A stretch of DNA of 64,000 nucleotides, from contig CAVTOX010000005.1 of NCBI GenBank assembly GCA_963736425.1, positions 62,001 through 126,000 on the forward strand, in the 5' to 3' direction. A program made the translations under genes and the position numbers. Position 1 is the first letter of the stretch. Every line of letters begins with the position of its first letter. Below the pieces are notes generated by a model, which was not told the DNA's origin, did no database searches, and was given only the letters and a program-made list of their open reading frames with translations. This document shows, piece after piece, positions 39,503-49,776 of the stretch. Source of the DNA: Prado023 sp963736425 (GTDB lineage: Bacteria > Actinomycetota > Actinomycetes > S36-B12 > CAIYMF01).

Positions 39503-41197
39503 GGACCTGGGGCGATCTCGGCGAGGACGTCGAAGCGGATGTGGTTGCGGCTCAGGCGTCGCGCCCCGATCCGCCGACGGCGGGTGCCCGCGTCGTAGGT
39601 GACCTTCTCGAACGAGATGTCCTTGCCGACCTCGACGTGGCGCCAGGGCAGACCGAGGAAGAAGCGGTCGGGGTAGGGCCCGACGTCGACGACGTCCCCG
39701 TCGGGGTTGCTCTCGACCGGGACCCAGCCGTACCCGGGCAGGTACAGGTCCACCCACACGTGGTTGAAGTCGGGGTACAGCGGCCCCCCGCTCCACGGGT
39801 GGTACGGGCTCTTGTAGCGCCCGGCCACGCGGCAGGCCAGGCCGGCGCGACGGTACAGCGCCATGATCGTGCCCACGTGCTCGCCGCACGAGCCGGTTCC
39901 GCGGGCCAGGACGCCGATCGGGGAGTCGGCGTTGCCCATCTCGTACTCGAGCCGGTCGTAGACGTAGCTGCGCAGGCGGCGCGCCTGCTCCAGCACGTTG
40001 GTCTCGTCGCCGAGGGCGATGGCCGTGGCCTCGGCGATCTCGGGGGAGTCCAGGTCGAGGTCCTCGTCGTCGATGAGGTAGCGCGCGGCCATCTCGGGGC
40101 TCAGCGCCGGGCGCGTCAGCGAGGTCGTCAGCGGTGAGCAGGTGCTTGATGCCGAAGACCTCCAGGGTCGCCCGCCAGCCCAGGATCAGCCGCGTGCCGG
40201 CATCGACCCGCGGGATCGTGAAGACGGCGACCGGCTGGCCGTCCTCCTCGACGAGTTCGAAGGGCAGCACCGATGGGCTCCACCCCACCACTCGCTGGCG
40301 CGGGCTCTCGATGGGCAGGCTCATCCGCCACTGGACGTCGTGCAGCGCCTCGACGTCGGCATCCGGCTCGAGGTCGACGTAGTAGTGCATCTGGACCCGG
40401 TGGCCGGTCGACCAGGCCCGCCGGGCCCGCGGGTCGTGGTGCACGCGCAGCTGGTGGATCAGCGCCCGGTCGCGGTAGCGGACCACCCACGACGGGTCGA
40501 CGTACGGGTCGTCCTTGAGGTACGGCTCGTTCTCGTAGTAGGCCACGTGCAGGGTGTCCGCGTCGGCACCGGGCTCGCGCCGCGCAGTGATGGCCGTCGG
40601 TCGCTCCAGCGGCGTGACCACCATGAAGCGCGTGGCCAGGGTGTCCGGGTCCAGGCAGTAGACGGTCTGCTCGAGGTCGTCGCAGAGCCAGAGCGCATCC
40701 GCCGTCGCCGCGATCCCCTTGACGCCGATGCCGTGCAGCTCGACCTGAGCGACGACCACGTCCAGGGCCGCGACCTCCCGGACCTCGAGGGCGTGGCCGC
40801 GCACGAGGTGGATCCGGCTGCCGCGGACGGCCACCGCCGACGCCCCCTCGATCGGCAGGACGAGCTCGGGATGGGTCAACCGGGGGTCCGTCGGCGCACG
40901 ACCAGCGTCATCCAACCAGCGGGCGCGATGCAGGCCTTCAGCCGTGGTGAACCACACAACCCCCGCAGCCAGCGCGAGCCCGCCTGCACCGAGGAACGTG
41001 TCCGCCATCCCGTCGTCGACCACGCGCGTGACGTCGGTCTCCGGGTCGACAAGGGCCAGTCGCCCCGTGCGCGCGTCGAGCACGAGCAGGTCCGCACCCG
41101 CCCATGCCAGCCCACGGATCTCGCGACCGGCAAGGGGCCGGATGTAGCGGTCGGGGACCTCGATCGCAGCGGGGGCGGTGGACATGGCGGACAGCAC
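39481..41197 (-). pseudogene. Beta-propeller plus transglutaminase-like cysteine protease, one frameshift
   Basis: About 572 residues after repair. The N-terminal part (about 1-250) has propeller-like repeats such as RGLAWAGADLLVLDARTGRLALVDPET and KGIAATADALWLCDD; a middle beta domain follows (QMHYYVDLEPDADVEAL). The C-terminal part is a transglutaminase fold with the catalytic Cys in GTGSCGEHVGTIMALYR, the His in FNHVWVDLYLPG and the third residue in VPVESNPDG. One extra base near 40128 puts the catalytic domain out of frame. GTG 41197 is preferred because AGGAGT lies 8 bases upstream; the ATG at 41185 has no box. I do not recognise this fusion as a named family. A 113-base gap separates it from the SulP gene upstream. 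Confidence 0.75.
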
Positions 41198-41310
41198 GAG
41201 CGGGACTCCTGAGGAGGTGCGGATGGGAGTGCGGGCCCCCGCCCCGCGCACAGGACTCCATCGAAGCACGACCGGTGACGTGCCGACCCAATCGGTGCGC
41301 AGCCCTCGCG

Positions 41311-43372
41311 TCAGGCCTTGTGCACCTTGCCGTCCTTGTGCGCCTTCCCGTTCTTCTTGTGGGGCTCCGAGCGGCCCCACGTCCGGCTCATCGTCGCCCT
41401 CGGTGCCGGGGTCCAGACCCCGCGCCGCAGCCAGTACCTCGAGGGTGGTCGGGGCGTCGTCGGCGATCGTGTCGGAATCCGACGTCTCGACGACCACGCC
41501 CTCGTCGTCATCGCCGTCACCGCCGTCTGCTGTTGCCGCCTCGGCGTACTGCCGGCCGGTGGTGAAGTACGTGGGCACGATCCGCGGCTCGTGCTCCTCG
41601 GCCGCGCTGTCGTACCCGCCGGAGGCGTCGACCACGCCCTCCTTGAGCCCGTAGTGGATCCGGGCCTCACGCACCCCCTGGCTGATCGTGTGCCACATGT
41701 GGTCCTCGCCGATCTTGGCCACGAAGCCCGCCCGGCGCAGGATGACGCGAACCGGGTACATGACCCGCACGAGGTACAGGTCCACGGACCGCACCCGCAG
41801 GGCGGCCAGAAGGGCCTCGAGCATGTCGACCGTGGTGGTGTCGAGCTGGTTCGTGCCCTCGATGTCGAGGACGACCGCCACGATCTCGACGTCCACGAAC
41901 TCCCGGGCCCCGTCGACCCGGGCGAGGATCGCATCCTTGATCGAGGACGAGTTGACCCAGAACAGCGGCACGTCCACGCGCAGGACGAGGATGCCCTTCA
42001 CCGGGTGACGCTCGGGGTGGTTGCGCATGCCGCCCCACCCGGCCTTCTCCCCGGGAATCCGACCCATCACCTCGACGTCCACCCGGCTGGAGCGGTAGAC
42101 CAGCCCGAACACCGACAGCGCGATGGCCAGAAGCAGGCCCTGGAGCGGGCCGAACGCGAGGACGCCGATGGTTGCGACCGTGGCCGCGACGATGTCGTTG
42201 CGGCGCAGGAAGGCATACCGGCGCATCGAGGCGAAGTCCAGCAGCCCCCATACGGCGTGGATCACGATCGCCGACAGGGTCGCCTTGGGCAGGGCGGACA
42301 GCAGCGGAGCCAGGAAGAGGATCGTGGCCAGCGCAAGGAAGGCGGTGGTCAGCCCGGAGACCTGCGAGCGCCCACCTGCCCTGTCCACGGTTGCGGTCTT
42401 GGACAGGCTCCCGGCCACGCCGAAGCCGCCGAAGATCCCGGAGCTGATGTTGCCGACACCGACCGCGAACAGCTCCTGGCTCGCGTCGACCCGGGCGTCC
42501 TCCGTGGCGTACAGGCGGGCTGCGCTCAGGCCCTCCGCCAGCCCGACGAAGGCGACGGCAGCCCCCGCCAGGATCACCTGGCTCCAGTCGGCCAACGGGA
42601 TCCCGGGCAGTGACGGCGTCGGCAGGCCCTGGGGCACCTCGCCCACCACCCGGACACCGTCGGCGGCGAGGTCGAGGATGTTGGAGGCGATCAGGCCGAC
42701 CATCAGCGTGACCAACGCCCAGGGCACCTTGGGGGCCAACTTGGTGCCCCCGAACATCAGGGCCAAGGAGACCACGCCGACCACGAGGGTCTGCGGGTGG
42801 ATGTCGTCCAGGCCGGTGGCCAGGTTCGTGATGCGCGCCATGACGTCGGAGGTGGCCGGCCCCGGGATGCCCAGGATGTTGGGCAGCTCACCGATGACCA
42901 CAAGGATCGTCAGCCCGAGGACGAATCCGGTGACGATCGGCTTGGACAGGAACTCTGCCACCCAGCCGATGTGCAGCACGCTGGCCAGCATCAGGATGAG
43001 GCCGGCCGTGATCGCCATGCCCGCCGCGAGGGCGACCGCCTCCGCCTGGCTCTCCGGCTTGAACCCCGCGACAAGGGTCCCGGTGAGCAGGGCAACGGTC
43101 GACACGGGTCCGACGATCAGCTTCCGCGAGGTTCCCAGGATCGCGTAGGCGATGAGGACCGTCGGTAGCGAGTACAGGCCGACCTGCACCGGTAGCCCGG
43201 CGATTGTCGCGTAACCCAGGGACTGCGGGATCGCCAGCGCCGCGACGACCGACCCGGCGATCAGGTCACCCTTGAGCCACCGGCGCTGGTACGTGGGCAG
43301 CCACCTGCGCACGGGCAGCCACTCACGGGGCCGCTCGCCGAGGTGCGCGGGTTTCTGCACGCGGGGAGCCAT
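41311..43372 (-). CDS. SulP/SLC26 anion transporter with STAS domain
   Basis: A membrane transporter of about 686 residues for sulfate, bicarbonate or another small anion. The SulP core opens with GDLIAGSVVAALAIPQSLGYATIAGLP and shows about 12-14 hydrophobic helices to residue 440, including GLAEGLSAARLYA and FGGFGVAGSLSKTATV. The cytoplasmic STAS domain (about 460-580, VLRVDVPLFWVNSSS, VLDIEGTNQLDTTTVDML) follows, then an acidic linker. One extra base near 41390 diverts the end; the shifted frame gives a Lys/His-rich tail (PHKKNGKAHKDGKVHKA) and stops at 41311, which I take as native. The substrate cannot be read from the sequence. Confidence 0.9.
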
Positions 43373-43464
43373 GACTCTCGAAGGCTAGCCCCGATGGGGG
43401 GTCCGATGTCCGACGACACGTCACCGTTGATTCAGGGACCGGCCATGTCCCGTTCATTCCCCGT

Positions 43465-44889
43465 TCACTCCGGCTGCGCAGTACCTGACATCGGGCTGAG
43501 GCCCTCGCCCACCGCGCCGGGCCACACCGGTGGGGCGTCAGGATCGCGGCGCATCCGGTTGCGGGCGACCACCTGCTGGGCCGACGTGGTCCGCTCGGAG
43601 CGGTTGCGCCCGACGAAGCTCACCGACCAGTTGACGAGCGTTGTCAGGCGGCTCTTGAAGCCGACGATGTACATGAGGTGCACGACGAGCCACAGCAACC
43701 ATGCGACGAACCCAGCCGTCCTGATCCGGCCGACGCTGGCAACCGCACTGAACCGCGTGATGGTGGCCATGCTGCCCTTGTCGTGGTATTCGAAGGGCCC
43801 AGGTTCCGCTCGCCCATCGATCCGCGACCGGATGGTCGAGGCGGCATAGCGCCCCCCCTGGATCGCGACCTGCGCCACCCCTGGGAGGTTGTCCAGGGCG
43901 ATCATGTCACCGACGATGAACACCTCGGGGTGCCCCGCAAGGGTGAGGTCAGGTTCGACCAGCACCCGCCCGGCTCGGTCGACCTCGGCGCCAGAGCGCT
44001 CGGCCAGGAGTGCGCCGAGCGGCGAGCCGGAGACACCTGCAGCCCACACCTTGCACGCAGCGGGGATGAACGTGCGCTCGCCGTCGGAGGTCTCGTAGGT
44101 GACTCCGTCGGCGTCCAGGCCCACGACCTTGGCATTGAGCCGGACCTCGACACCCACCTTCGTGAGGATCCGCTCGGCCTCGGCGGACAGCTTCGGACCG
44201 AACGGGCCCAGGACCGCAGGTGCGGCGTCCAGGAGCACGATCCGGGCCGATGTTGTGTCGATCCGGCGGAAGTCACCCTTGAGCGCACGGTTGCAGAGCT
44301 CGGAGATCTGGCCGGCCATCTCCACGCCCGTGGGACCTGCCCCGATGACCACGAACGTCAGGAAGCGCCGCACCTCCAGGGGGTCGGTGGCCCGCTCGGC
44401 GAGCTCGAACGAGCCGAAGATCCGCCCGCGCAGCTCCAGGGCGTCGTCGATCGACTTCATCCCGGGCGCAAACTCGGCGAACTGGTCGTTGCCGAAGTAG
44501 GACTGCCCCGCGCCCGCCGCCACGATCAGGCTGTCGTAGGGGGTGACCAGCGGCCCGGGGGCGGCCTGGGAGGTGACGGTGCGCGCCTCGAGGTCGATGT
44601 CGGTGACCTCGCCCAGCAGCACCGTCGCGTTCCTCTGGCGCCGCAGGATCTCCCGAGTCGCCGGGGCGATCTCGCCCATGGACAGGATCCCCGTGGCCAC
44701 CTGGTACAGCAGCGGCTGGAAGAGGTGGGTGGTGGTACGCGAGATCAGCGTCACGTCGCAGTCAGCGCGCTTGAGCTTCTGGGTGGCGAACAGCCCACCG
44801 AATCCCGATCCGATGACGACGACTCGATGCCTGTCACTGTCCGACGGGCCAAGCTGCGGCCCGCTCGGGAGGGTCTCCTTCTCCGGCAT
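43465..44889 (-). CDS. ndh: Type II NADH dehydrogenase (NDH-2) / FAD-dependent oxidoreductase
   Basis: A 474-residue membrane-associated flavoprotein that oxidises NADH and reduces quinone without pumping protons. Two dinucleotide folds: FAD-binding VVVIGSGFGGLFATQKL near residue 24 and NAD-binding FVVIGAGPTGVEMAGQISEL near residue 180. The quinone/FAD motif HLFQPLLYQVATGILSMGEIA and EVFIVGDMIALDNLPGVAQVAIQGG are typical of NDH-2. A C-terminal hydrophobic hairpin (AGFVAWLLWLVVHLMYIVGFKSR) anchors it in the membrane. The ATG at 44889 is clear. Not in an obvious operon. Confidence 0.92.
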   Translation of the reverse strand: MPEKETLPSGPQLGPSDSDRHRVVVIGSGFGGLFATQKLKRADCDVTLISRTTTHLFQPLLYQVATGILSMGEIAPATREILRRQRNATVLLGEVTDIDLEARTVTSQAAPGPLVTPYDSLIVAAGAGQSYFGNDQFAEFAPGMKSIDDALELRGRIFGSFELAERATDPLEVRRFLTFVVIGAGPTGVEMAGQISELCNRALKGDFRRIDTTSARIVLLDAAPAVLGPFGPKLSAEAERILTKVGVEVRLNAKVVGLDADGVTYETSDGERTFIPAACKVWAAGVSGSPLGALLAERSGAEVDRAGRVLVEPDLTLAGHPEVFIVGDMIALDNLPGVAQVAIQGGRYAASTIRSRIDGRAEPGPFEYHDKGSMATITRFSAVASVGRIRTAGFVAWLLWLVVHLMYIVGFKSRLTTLVNWSVSFVGRNRSERTTSAQQVVARNRMRRDPDAPPVWPGAVGEGLSPMSGTAQPE

Positions 44890-44955
44890 GCGACGAGGAT
44901 AGCCTCGCCTACATGGGAATCGGCGCCGATCACCCCGCGCGATGGGGTGCCCGGG

Positions 44956-45477
44956 TCAGCCCTCCTTGGCCACCGTCATCACCAGCGTGGCGCCCTCGTC
45001 CTCCTGCCCCGCCATCGCCGTGACCGCGTACCCATTGCCGGAGTAGGTTCCCATCGCGCCGTCGCCGGTGGTGAACTCCCCCTGGAGGGTGAAGCCGGCG
45101 GACTCCAGGTTCGACTTCACCTCAGCAGCGAGGTCCTTGGAGGACTTGTCCGCGTAGGTCAGCGACGCGGTCCATCCCTGGTCCTCCCCCGTGAGGGCCA
45201 TCGCAGCGGTGACCGACCCGCCCTCGGGAACCTGGACCTCCGACGGCCAGCCCTCGGGGAGCTCGCCGCCGCCCTCCCCGGTGATCGTCATGGATCCGTC
45301 GCTGGACTCGATCTTGATCTTGCCCTCGTCCTGGTTCTGGTCGACCTTGACGGTTCCGTCGTCGGTGACGATCGTGGTCTCCCCGTCCCCACCGCCGCAC
45401 CCCGCGAGCCCGAATCCGAGGAAGGCCAGTGCCACCGCCGCCGATGTTGTCGCAGCCCTACCGCGTCTGCCGATCAT
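44956..45477 (-). CDS. Secreted lipoprotein of unknown function
   Basis: A 173-residue protein with a lipoprotein signal: basic MIGRRGRAATT, a hydrophobic run, and the lipobox GLAGC at about residues 23-27, so it would be anchored to the outer face of the membrane. The mature part is Gly/Asp/Glu-rich, then has a mixed alpha/beta region (TASLTYADKSSKDLAAEVKSNLESAGF) that reads like a small ligand-binding fold. I recognise no named family. It lies between NDH-2 and the DUF368 gene, all on the minus strand but with separate gaps. Confidence 0.8.
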   Translation of the reverse strand: MIGRRGRAATTSAAVALAFLGFGLAGCGGGDGETTIVTDDGTVKVDQNQDEGKIKIESSDGSMTITGEGGGELPEGWPSEVQVPEGGSVTAAMALTGEDQGWTASLTYADKSSKDLAAEVKSNLESAGFTLQGEFTTGDGAMGTYSGNGYAVTAMAGQEDEGATLVMTVAKEG

Positions 45478-45612
45478 CGCTCCTCCTCGCCTCGAAACCC
45501 GCCGCCGAAGGCGTGGGTGCCTCGAGTCGGGCTGCCCTCCACGCTACTCCGTGGCGATGCGACCCAACAGACCCAGATCGGCCCCGCGCGGTCGGGCACA
45601 CGGAGGTCACAC

Positions 45613-46551
45613 CTAGCTCGCCTGGAGCTCCTCGATCTCGTCGCTGCTGCGTCGATGCTCGATCCGGTGGGCGATCCGGTCGATCATCAGGACCAGTCCG
45701 AGGCCGAACAGCGCCAGCGCCACGGTCACCCCGACGGCCTCATCCGGCGCCCCGAGTGCCACGCTGTCCGCGCCGTCGGGCCAGGGCCACAGGACCCGCA
45801 ACGACCCGAGCATCAGGCCGATCATCACGGCCATGACCGTGTCGTAGTGCTCGTTGAGCGCCCAGTGCAGCAGTTGGCTGAACAGAGCCAGACCGACCAC
45901 GCAGCCGAGCGTGAACACCCCGACCGTCACGAAGTCGCGCTCGTTGACCGCCGTGAGAACCGCGGAGTACATGCCCATCACGACCAGCAGGAACGACCCG
46001 CTGATGCCGGGCAGGATCATCGCGCAGATGGCAATCGCGCCGGACAGGAAGAACGCCCAGAGAGGTACGTCGCCCGACGCCCCCTCCTCGGAGGCCCCCG
46101 CCGTGAATCCCAGCGCGATGAAGAACGCCGCACCTGCGCCGAGGATCAGCGCCCATTCACGCAGGTCGCGGCGGGTGAGCAACCCGGTGGCCACCACGGT
46201 GGATCCCGCGACCAGTCCCATGAACAACCCGGACATCTGGACGGGGTGCACTTCGAGCTGGTGCTCGATCGCGCCGGCCAGCAGAAGCACCGCCGAGAGG
46301 ATCCCCAGGCCGAGCGGGATCAGGAACAGCCAGTCGACCGCCCGGAGCCGAGCCCATCCTCCACGCACGTCCAGCTTCAGGAAGTGGCCGAGCGCCGACG
46401 ACCCGTTGCGGATCGCGTTCACCAGGCGCTGGTAGATGGCCAGGACCAGCGCGACCGTGCCCCCGGACACCCCCGGAACGATGTCGGCGGAGCCCATGGC
46501 CATTCCCCGCAGGAAGTGCGCCGGGACCTGCCGCAACGGCGCCTGAATCAT
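45613..46551 (-). CDS. DUF368 polyprenyl-phosphate transporter
   Basis: A 312-residue polytopic membrane protein of the DUF368 family. The signature HFLRGMAMGSADIVPGVSGGTVALVLAIY is at residues 12-40, and a second copy-like motif MILPGISGSFLLVVMGMYSAVL lies near 180; about nine hydrophobic helices are visible. Published work on other bacteria implicates DUF368 proteins (PopT) in returning undecaprenyl phosphate across the membrane for cell-wall synthesis. Its ATG overlaps the stop of the SDR gene upstream (ATGA), so translation is probably coupled. Confidence 0.9.
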   Translation of the reverse strand: MIQAPLRQVPAHFLRGMAMGSADIVPGVSGGTVALVLAIYQRLVNAIRNGSSALGHFLKLDVRGGWARLRAVDWLFLIPLGLGILSAVLLLAGAIEHQLEVHPVQMSGLFMGLVAGSTVVATGLLTRRDLREWALILGAGAAFFIALGFTAGASEEGASGDVPLWAFFLSGAIAICAMILPGISGSFLLVVMGMYSAVLTAVNERDFVTVGVFTLGCVVGLALFSQLLHWALNEHYDTVMAVMIGLMLGSLRVLWPWPDGADSVALGAPDEAVGVTVALALFGLGLVLMIDRIAHRIEHRRSSDEIEELQAS

Positions 46552-47222
46552 CAGCCCCGCCCGTCGTAGAGTCGCTCCACATCCGCTTCGGGCTCCTGCG
46601 CGAAAGCCCAGAAAGCCTCGGCGATCCGGTCGGGATCGAACCGTCCACCCGGTCGGATGAACCCCTGGATCGTCAGCATCCGCAGCGCTATCCCGTGCGG
46701 TGCCAGCTCCTGTGCGAGCGCGAAGCCGGCCGCCCGCATCGCGGCCTTGCCCAGGGCGAGGACCCCGTACTCACCCGTCGGGCTCAGGGCGACGCCACCC
46801 CCGGTCCAGGTCACTCGACCGCGCGTGGCCACCAGGCCGGGAAGCGCGGCCTGGACTGCCACGACCGCAGCCAGGGCATTGACCCCGATGCTCGACCGCA
46901 GCACGTCCGCGTCAGCGGCGAGCAGACCCCCCGCGTTCATCGACGCGTTGTGATGCAGCAGGGAGATCGGCCGCCAGTTGCTGGCCCGCCGCACCGCGTC
47001 GCCGACGGCATCGAGGTCGCTGACGTCGAGCAGCTCCTCGCGCACAGTGCGCCCGGTGGCGCGCACCTCGGTGGCGACGCCCTGCAGGCTGGCCGCTGTT
47101 CGAGCGACGAGCGTGAGGTCGTAGCCGGCGGCTGCGAACGTCCGGGCGAGGCTGGCCCCGAGTCCTGGTCCCACCCCGACGAGTACCGCGTGCGGCGCTT
47201 GGACGGTGCCATCGGTTCCCAT
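46551..47222 (-). CDS. Short-chain dehydrogenase/reductase family protein
   Basis: A 223-residue SDR-like protein. HAVLVGVGPGLGASLARTFAAAG replaces the usual TGxxxGxG loop with VGxGPGLG, HHNASMNAGG stands where NNAG is normal, and the active-site segment YGVLALGKAAMRA has Tyr and Lys in the expected YxxxK spacing only loosely (Y-x6-K), so catalysis is doubtful. The C-terminus is short. ATG 47222 lacks a good ribosome site. The stop overlaps the start of the DUF368 gene by one base pair of codons, so the two share an operon and possibly a cell-envelope role. Confidence 0.85.
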   Translation of the reverse strand: MGTDGTVQAPHAVLVGVGPGLGASLARTFAAAGYDLTLVARTAASLQGVATEVRATGRTVREELLDVSDLDAVGDAVRRASNWRPISLLHHNASMNAGGLLAADADVLRSSIGVNALAAVVAVQAALPGLVATRGRVTWTGGGVALSPTGEYGVLALGKAAMRAAGFALAQELAPHGIALRMLTIQGFIRPGGRFDPDRIAEAFWAFAQEPEADVERLYDGRG

Positions 47223-47332
47223 GACAGCTGAGCCTAGGGTCGAGCCGCGGAGCGCGCAGCCCCCCGACGCATCGAGACGCAAGGGCGCGCGCCCAGCCCG
47301 ACACCTGACGCCGACCGGAGTTGGATGACCCC

Positions 47333-48355
47333 ATGACGCACTCGGCTTCGGATCCCGCACCGCTCCCCGGGGTCCTGATCGGCCACGACACCGACGCTCG
47401 ACGTCCCACGGGGGTCACTGTGGTGCTGCTGCCCGAGGGGACCACTGCGGGGGTGGACGTGCGCGGCGCCGCCCCGGGAACTCGGGAGACCGACCTGCTC
47501 GACCCGGTCAACACCGTCCAGGAGGTCCACGCCATCGCCCTGTGCGGCGGCAGCGCCTTCGGGCTCGACGCCGCCAGCGGCGTGATGCGTTGGCTGGAGG
47601 GTCAGGGCCGCGGGATCGAGGTGGGACCGGTGCGGATCCCGCTGGTACCGGCCGCCGTGATCTTCGACCTCGGCGTCGGCGACTCCATGATCCGGCCCGA
47701 TGCCGGGAGCGGCGCCCGCGCCTGCGCGTCGGCCGTCCCGGTCGCCAGGGCCGCGGAGGGGAACGTCGGGGCAGGCGCGGGGGCGTCGGTGGGCAAGCTG
47801 CTCGGTCCGGACCGCGCCATGCGCGGCGGGGTGGGGATCGCCACGCTCCGCGCGCAGGGGCTCACGATGTCGGCGGTCGTGGTGGTCAACGCGGTGGGCG
47901 ACGTTGTGGATCCCGAGACCGGGGCGCTGCTCGCGGGAGCTCGCGTGTCACCGGACTCACTCGAGCTTGCCGGTGCGGGGAACGAGGTACTGGCCGGAAG
48001 GTTCGGCGATGGCCCGCAGGCGGCCGCACACACGACCATCGGGGTCGTGATCACCGACGCGCGGTTGACCAAGCCCCAGGCATCGCGGCTGGCGCGGGTG
48101 GCCCACGACGGGCTGGCCCGCACGATCTCGCCCGTCCACACCCCGATGGACGGCGACACCCTCTTCACCGCAGCCACCGGCACCGTGGATCCGCAGGTGC
48201 AGGATGCGCTTGCACCCGAACGTCTGGCAGTGCTCCTGTCAGTGATGGCGGCGGAGGTCACCGCTCAGGCGGTCCTGCGCGCCGTCCGGGCCGCGGAGGG
48301 CCTGCACCTGGAGGACCTGTGGCTACCAGCGTGGCAGGACGCGCACGGGGGCTGA
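47333..48355 (+). CDS. P1-family N-terminal nucleophile peptidase/amidase (DmpA/NylC-like)
   Basis: A 340-residue member of the P1/S58 family, which cleaves itself to expose a nucleophile and then acts as an aminopeptidase or amidase. GVLIGHDTDARRPTGVTVVL and ALCGGSAFGLDAASGVMRWL are family hallmarks. The likely autocleavage site is ahead of the Thr in AAHTTIGVVITD, matching the NTT site of nylon hydrolase NylC. The C-terminal stretch SPVHTPMDGDTLFTAATG is also conserved. ATG 47333 is used; an upstream in-frame TTG at 47321 is possible. It diverges from the SDR-DUF368 pair. Confidence 0.9.
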   Translation: MTHSASDPAPLPGVLIGHDTDARRPTGVTVVLLPEGTTAGVDVRGAAPGTRETDLLDPVNTVQEVHAIALCGGSAFGLDAASGVMRWLEGQGRGIEVGPVRIPLVPAAVIFDLGVGDSMIRPDAGSGARACASAVPVARAAEGNVGAGAGASVGKLLGPDRAMRGGVGIATLRAQGLTMSAVVVVNAVGDVVDPETGALLAGARVSPDSLELAGAGNEVLAGRFGDGPQAAAHTTIGVVITDARLTKPQASRLARVAHDGLARTISPVHTPMDGDTLFTAATGTVDPQVQDALAPERLAVLLSVMAAEVTAQAVLRAVRAAEGLHLEDLWLPAWQDAHGG

Positions 48356-48458
48356 GCAATCGACCAGCCGGATCACGTCGGGTTCGAGCGGATCGCGTTC
48401 GTCGAGACCCGACCGGATCACCCGTAGGGCCCAGCAGACCCGACGCGATCCTGGGCCT

Positions 48459-48776
48459 TCAGTCCTTGTGGAACCAGGCAGGCGGGCCGCTGACGAACCC
48501 TGCCAGGGCCGCACCCAGGGCTGCCCCCACAGCGGTCGATGCCGTGCTGACGTAGGGAAGGAAGGTCAGGACTGTGCCGACGACACCGCCGGCCAGCAGC
48601 CCACCGACCGCGCTCGCTCCAGTCCAGGCGACCCGACCCGAGCCGCTGGTGGACTTCGCCGCCGGCTCGATCGCCTTGTTCTGCGCCGGCGCCGGGAGCG
48701 CCGCGCCCTGACCGGAGCCGGCGTTCATCGCGTCGATCTCGCGGAGCAACTTGTCGATGTCATCAGGTTGGCTCAT
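48459..48776 (-). CDS. Small membrane protein of unknown function
   Basis: A 105-residue protein: a charged N-terminus (MSQPDDIDKLLREIDAMNAG), a Pro/Ala/Lys linker, then two hydrophobic Gly/Ala-rich segments (GASAVGGLLAGGVVGTVLTFL and STAVGAALGAALAGFV) and a short basic end. It is probably a two-helix inner membrane protein. ATG 48776 sits just behind GGAGG with unusually tight spacing. I recognise no family. Located between the P1 peptidase and the DUF2236 gene. Confidence 0.65.
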   Translation of the reverse strand: MSQPDDIDKLLREIDAMNAGSGQGAALPAPAQNKAIEPAAKSTSGSGRVAWTGASAVGGLLAGGVVGTVLTFLPYVSTASTAVGAALGAALAGFVSGPPAWFHKD

Positions 48777-48876
48777 GCCTCCATCGTGGCACGGGATCAG
48801 GCGTTGCGCGCTGCCCCCGAACCGCCGCTCCGCGCGCCCGGATGCGGGCTCGGGCCGGCTGCCGCACCCTTGACCC

Positions 48877-49776
48877 ATGGCCTCCAGCACCTTCCTGGCC
48901 CCGCTGGCCTCGTCCGTGCGCGAGGTGCTGTCCGGGCGGACCGACGGCCAGTCAGACATCGCCCGGGCAATCGCCAAGCCCGCCGGTGCCCCCGGGTGGT
49001 TCGCCCCGGGTGATGCGATCTGGACGGTCCATGGTTCGGTGGCCACGTTCGTCGGTGGCATCCGCAGCCTCTACCTGCAGGCCCTGCACCCGCTGGCCAT
49101 GGCGGGGGTGGACCGTCACTCCACATACCGCGAGGACCCGTTCGGCCGGCTGCAGCGCACCGGGGCCTACTTGGCGGCCACCACGTACGGCTCCGCCGAG
49201 CTGGCCCAGCAGACCGTGGATGCCGTGCGCGTGATGCACCGGCGCGTTCAGGGGACCGCCTCCGACGGCAGGGCGTACTCCGCGCAGGACCCGCGGCTGC
49301 TGGAGTGGGTGCACATCGCCCTGGTCGACTCGATGCTGTCGGCGTACCTGCATCTGGGCCGGGACGGCGCGATCGACGCCGATGCCTACGTCGCGGATAT
49401 GGCCATCGTCGGCCAGGCGATGGGCGTCGCCGACCCACCACGCTCTCAGGCGGAGCTCGCCGAGTGCTTCGCCGGGTTCGCTCCCGAGCTGCGGGTGGAC
49501 GAGCTCGTGCACCGCACCCACGCCTTCGTGACGAACGCCCCCCTGCCCCTGGCCCTGCGCCCCGGCTACCGAGTGCTGGCCCGCGCCGCCTGGGCGACCC
49601 AGCCCGACTGGGCCCTGGAGATGCTCGGATCCACACCTCGACTCGGCGCCCTGGACGTGGCCGCGTCCGATGCCGCCCTGCGCGTGCTGCGAGTCGCGCT
49701 CGTCGCCTCGCCCGCCCGCCTGGCTGGCGAGCGCAGGTTGGCTGGCGAGGCTCCGAACTCCGCCGCCCGGAACTGA
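48877..49776 (+). CDS. DUF2236 oxygenase (MpaB/latex-clearing protein family)
   Basis: A 299-residue helical protein of the DUF2236 family, a group that includes haem-b latex-clearing oxygenases and the fungal MpaB cleavage enzyme. Conserved elements: VATFVGGIRSLYLQALHPLAMAGV, the HSTYREDPFGRLQRTGAYLAATTYGS block, and WVHIALVDSMLSAY, which carries a His proposed as haem ligand in relatives. No signal peptide. It is followed after 80 bases by an SDR gene on the same strand, possibly one unit. The substrate is unknown; a lipid or isoprenoid is plausible. Confidence 0.88.
   Translation: MASSTFLAPLASSVREVLSGRTDGQSDIARAIAKPAGAPGWFAPGDAIWTVHGSVATFVGGIRSLYLQALHPLAMAGVDRHSTYREDPFGRLQRTGAYLAATTYGSAELAQQTVDAVRVMHRRVQGTASDGRAYSAQDPRLLEWVHIALVDSMLSAYLHLGRDGAIDADAYVADMAIVGQAMGVADPPRSQAELAECFAGFAPELRVDELVHRTHAFVTNAPLPLALRPGYRVLARAAWATQPDWALEMLGSTPRLGALDVAASDAALRVLRVALVASPARLAGERRLAGEAPNSAARN

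Noticed and set aside
39296..43372. One 1358-residue protein joining SulP and the propeller-transglutaminase
   Set aside because: The fusion arises from a single extra base near 41390; in the other frame SulP ends at 41311, and a ribosome site precedes the second gene at 41197.
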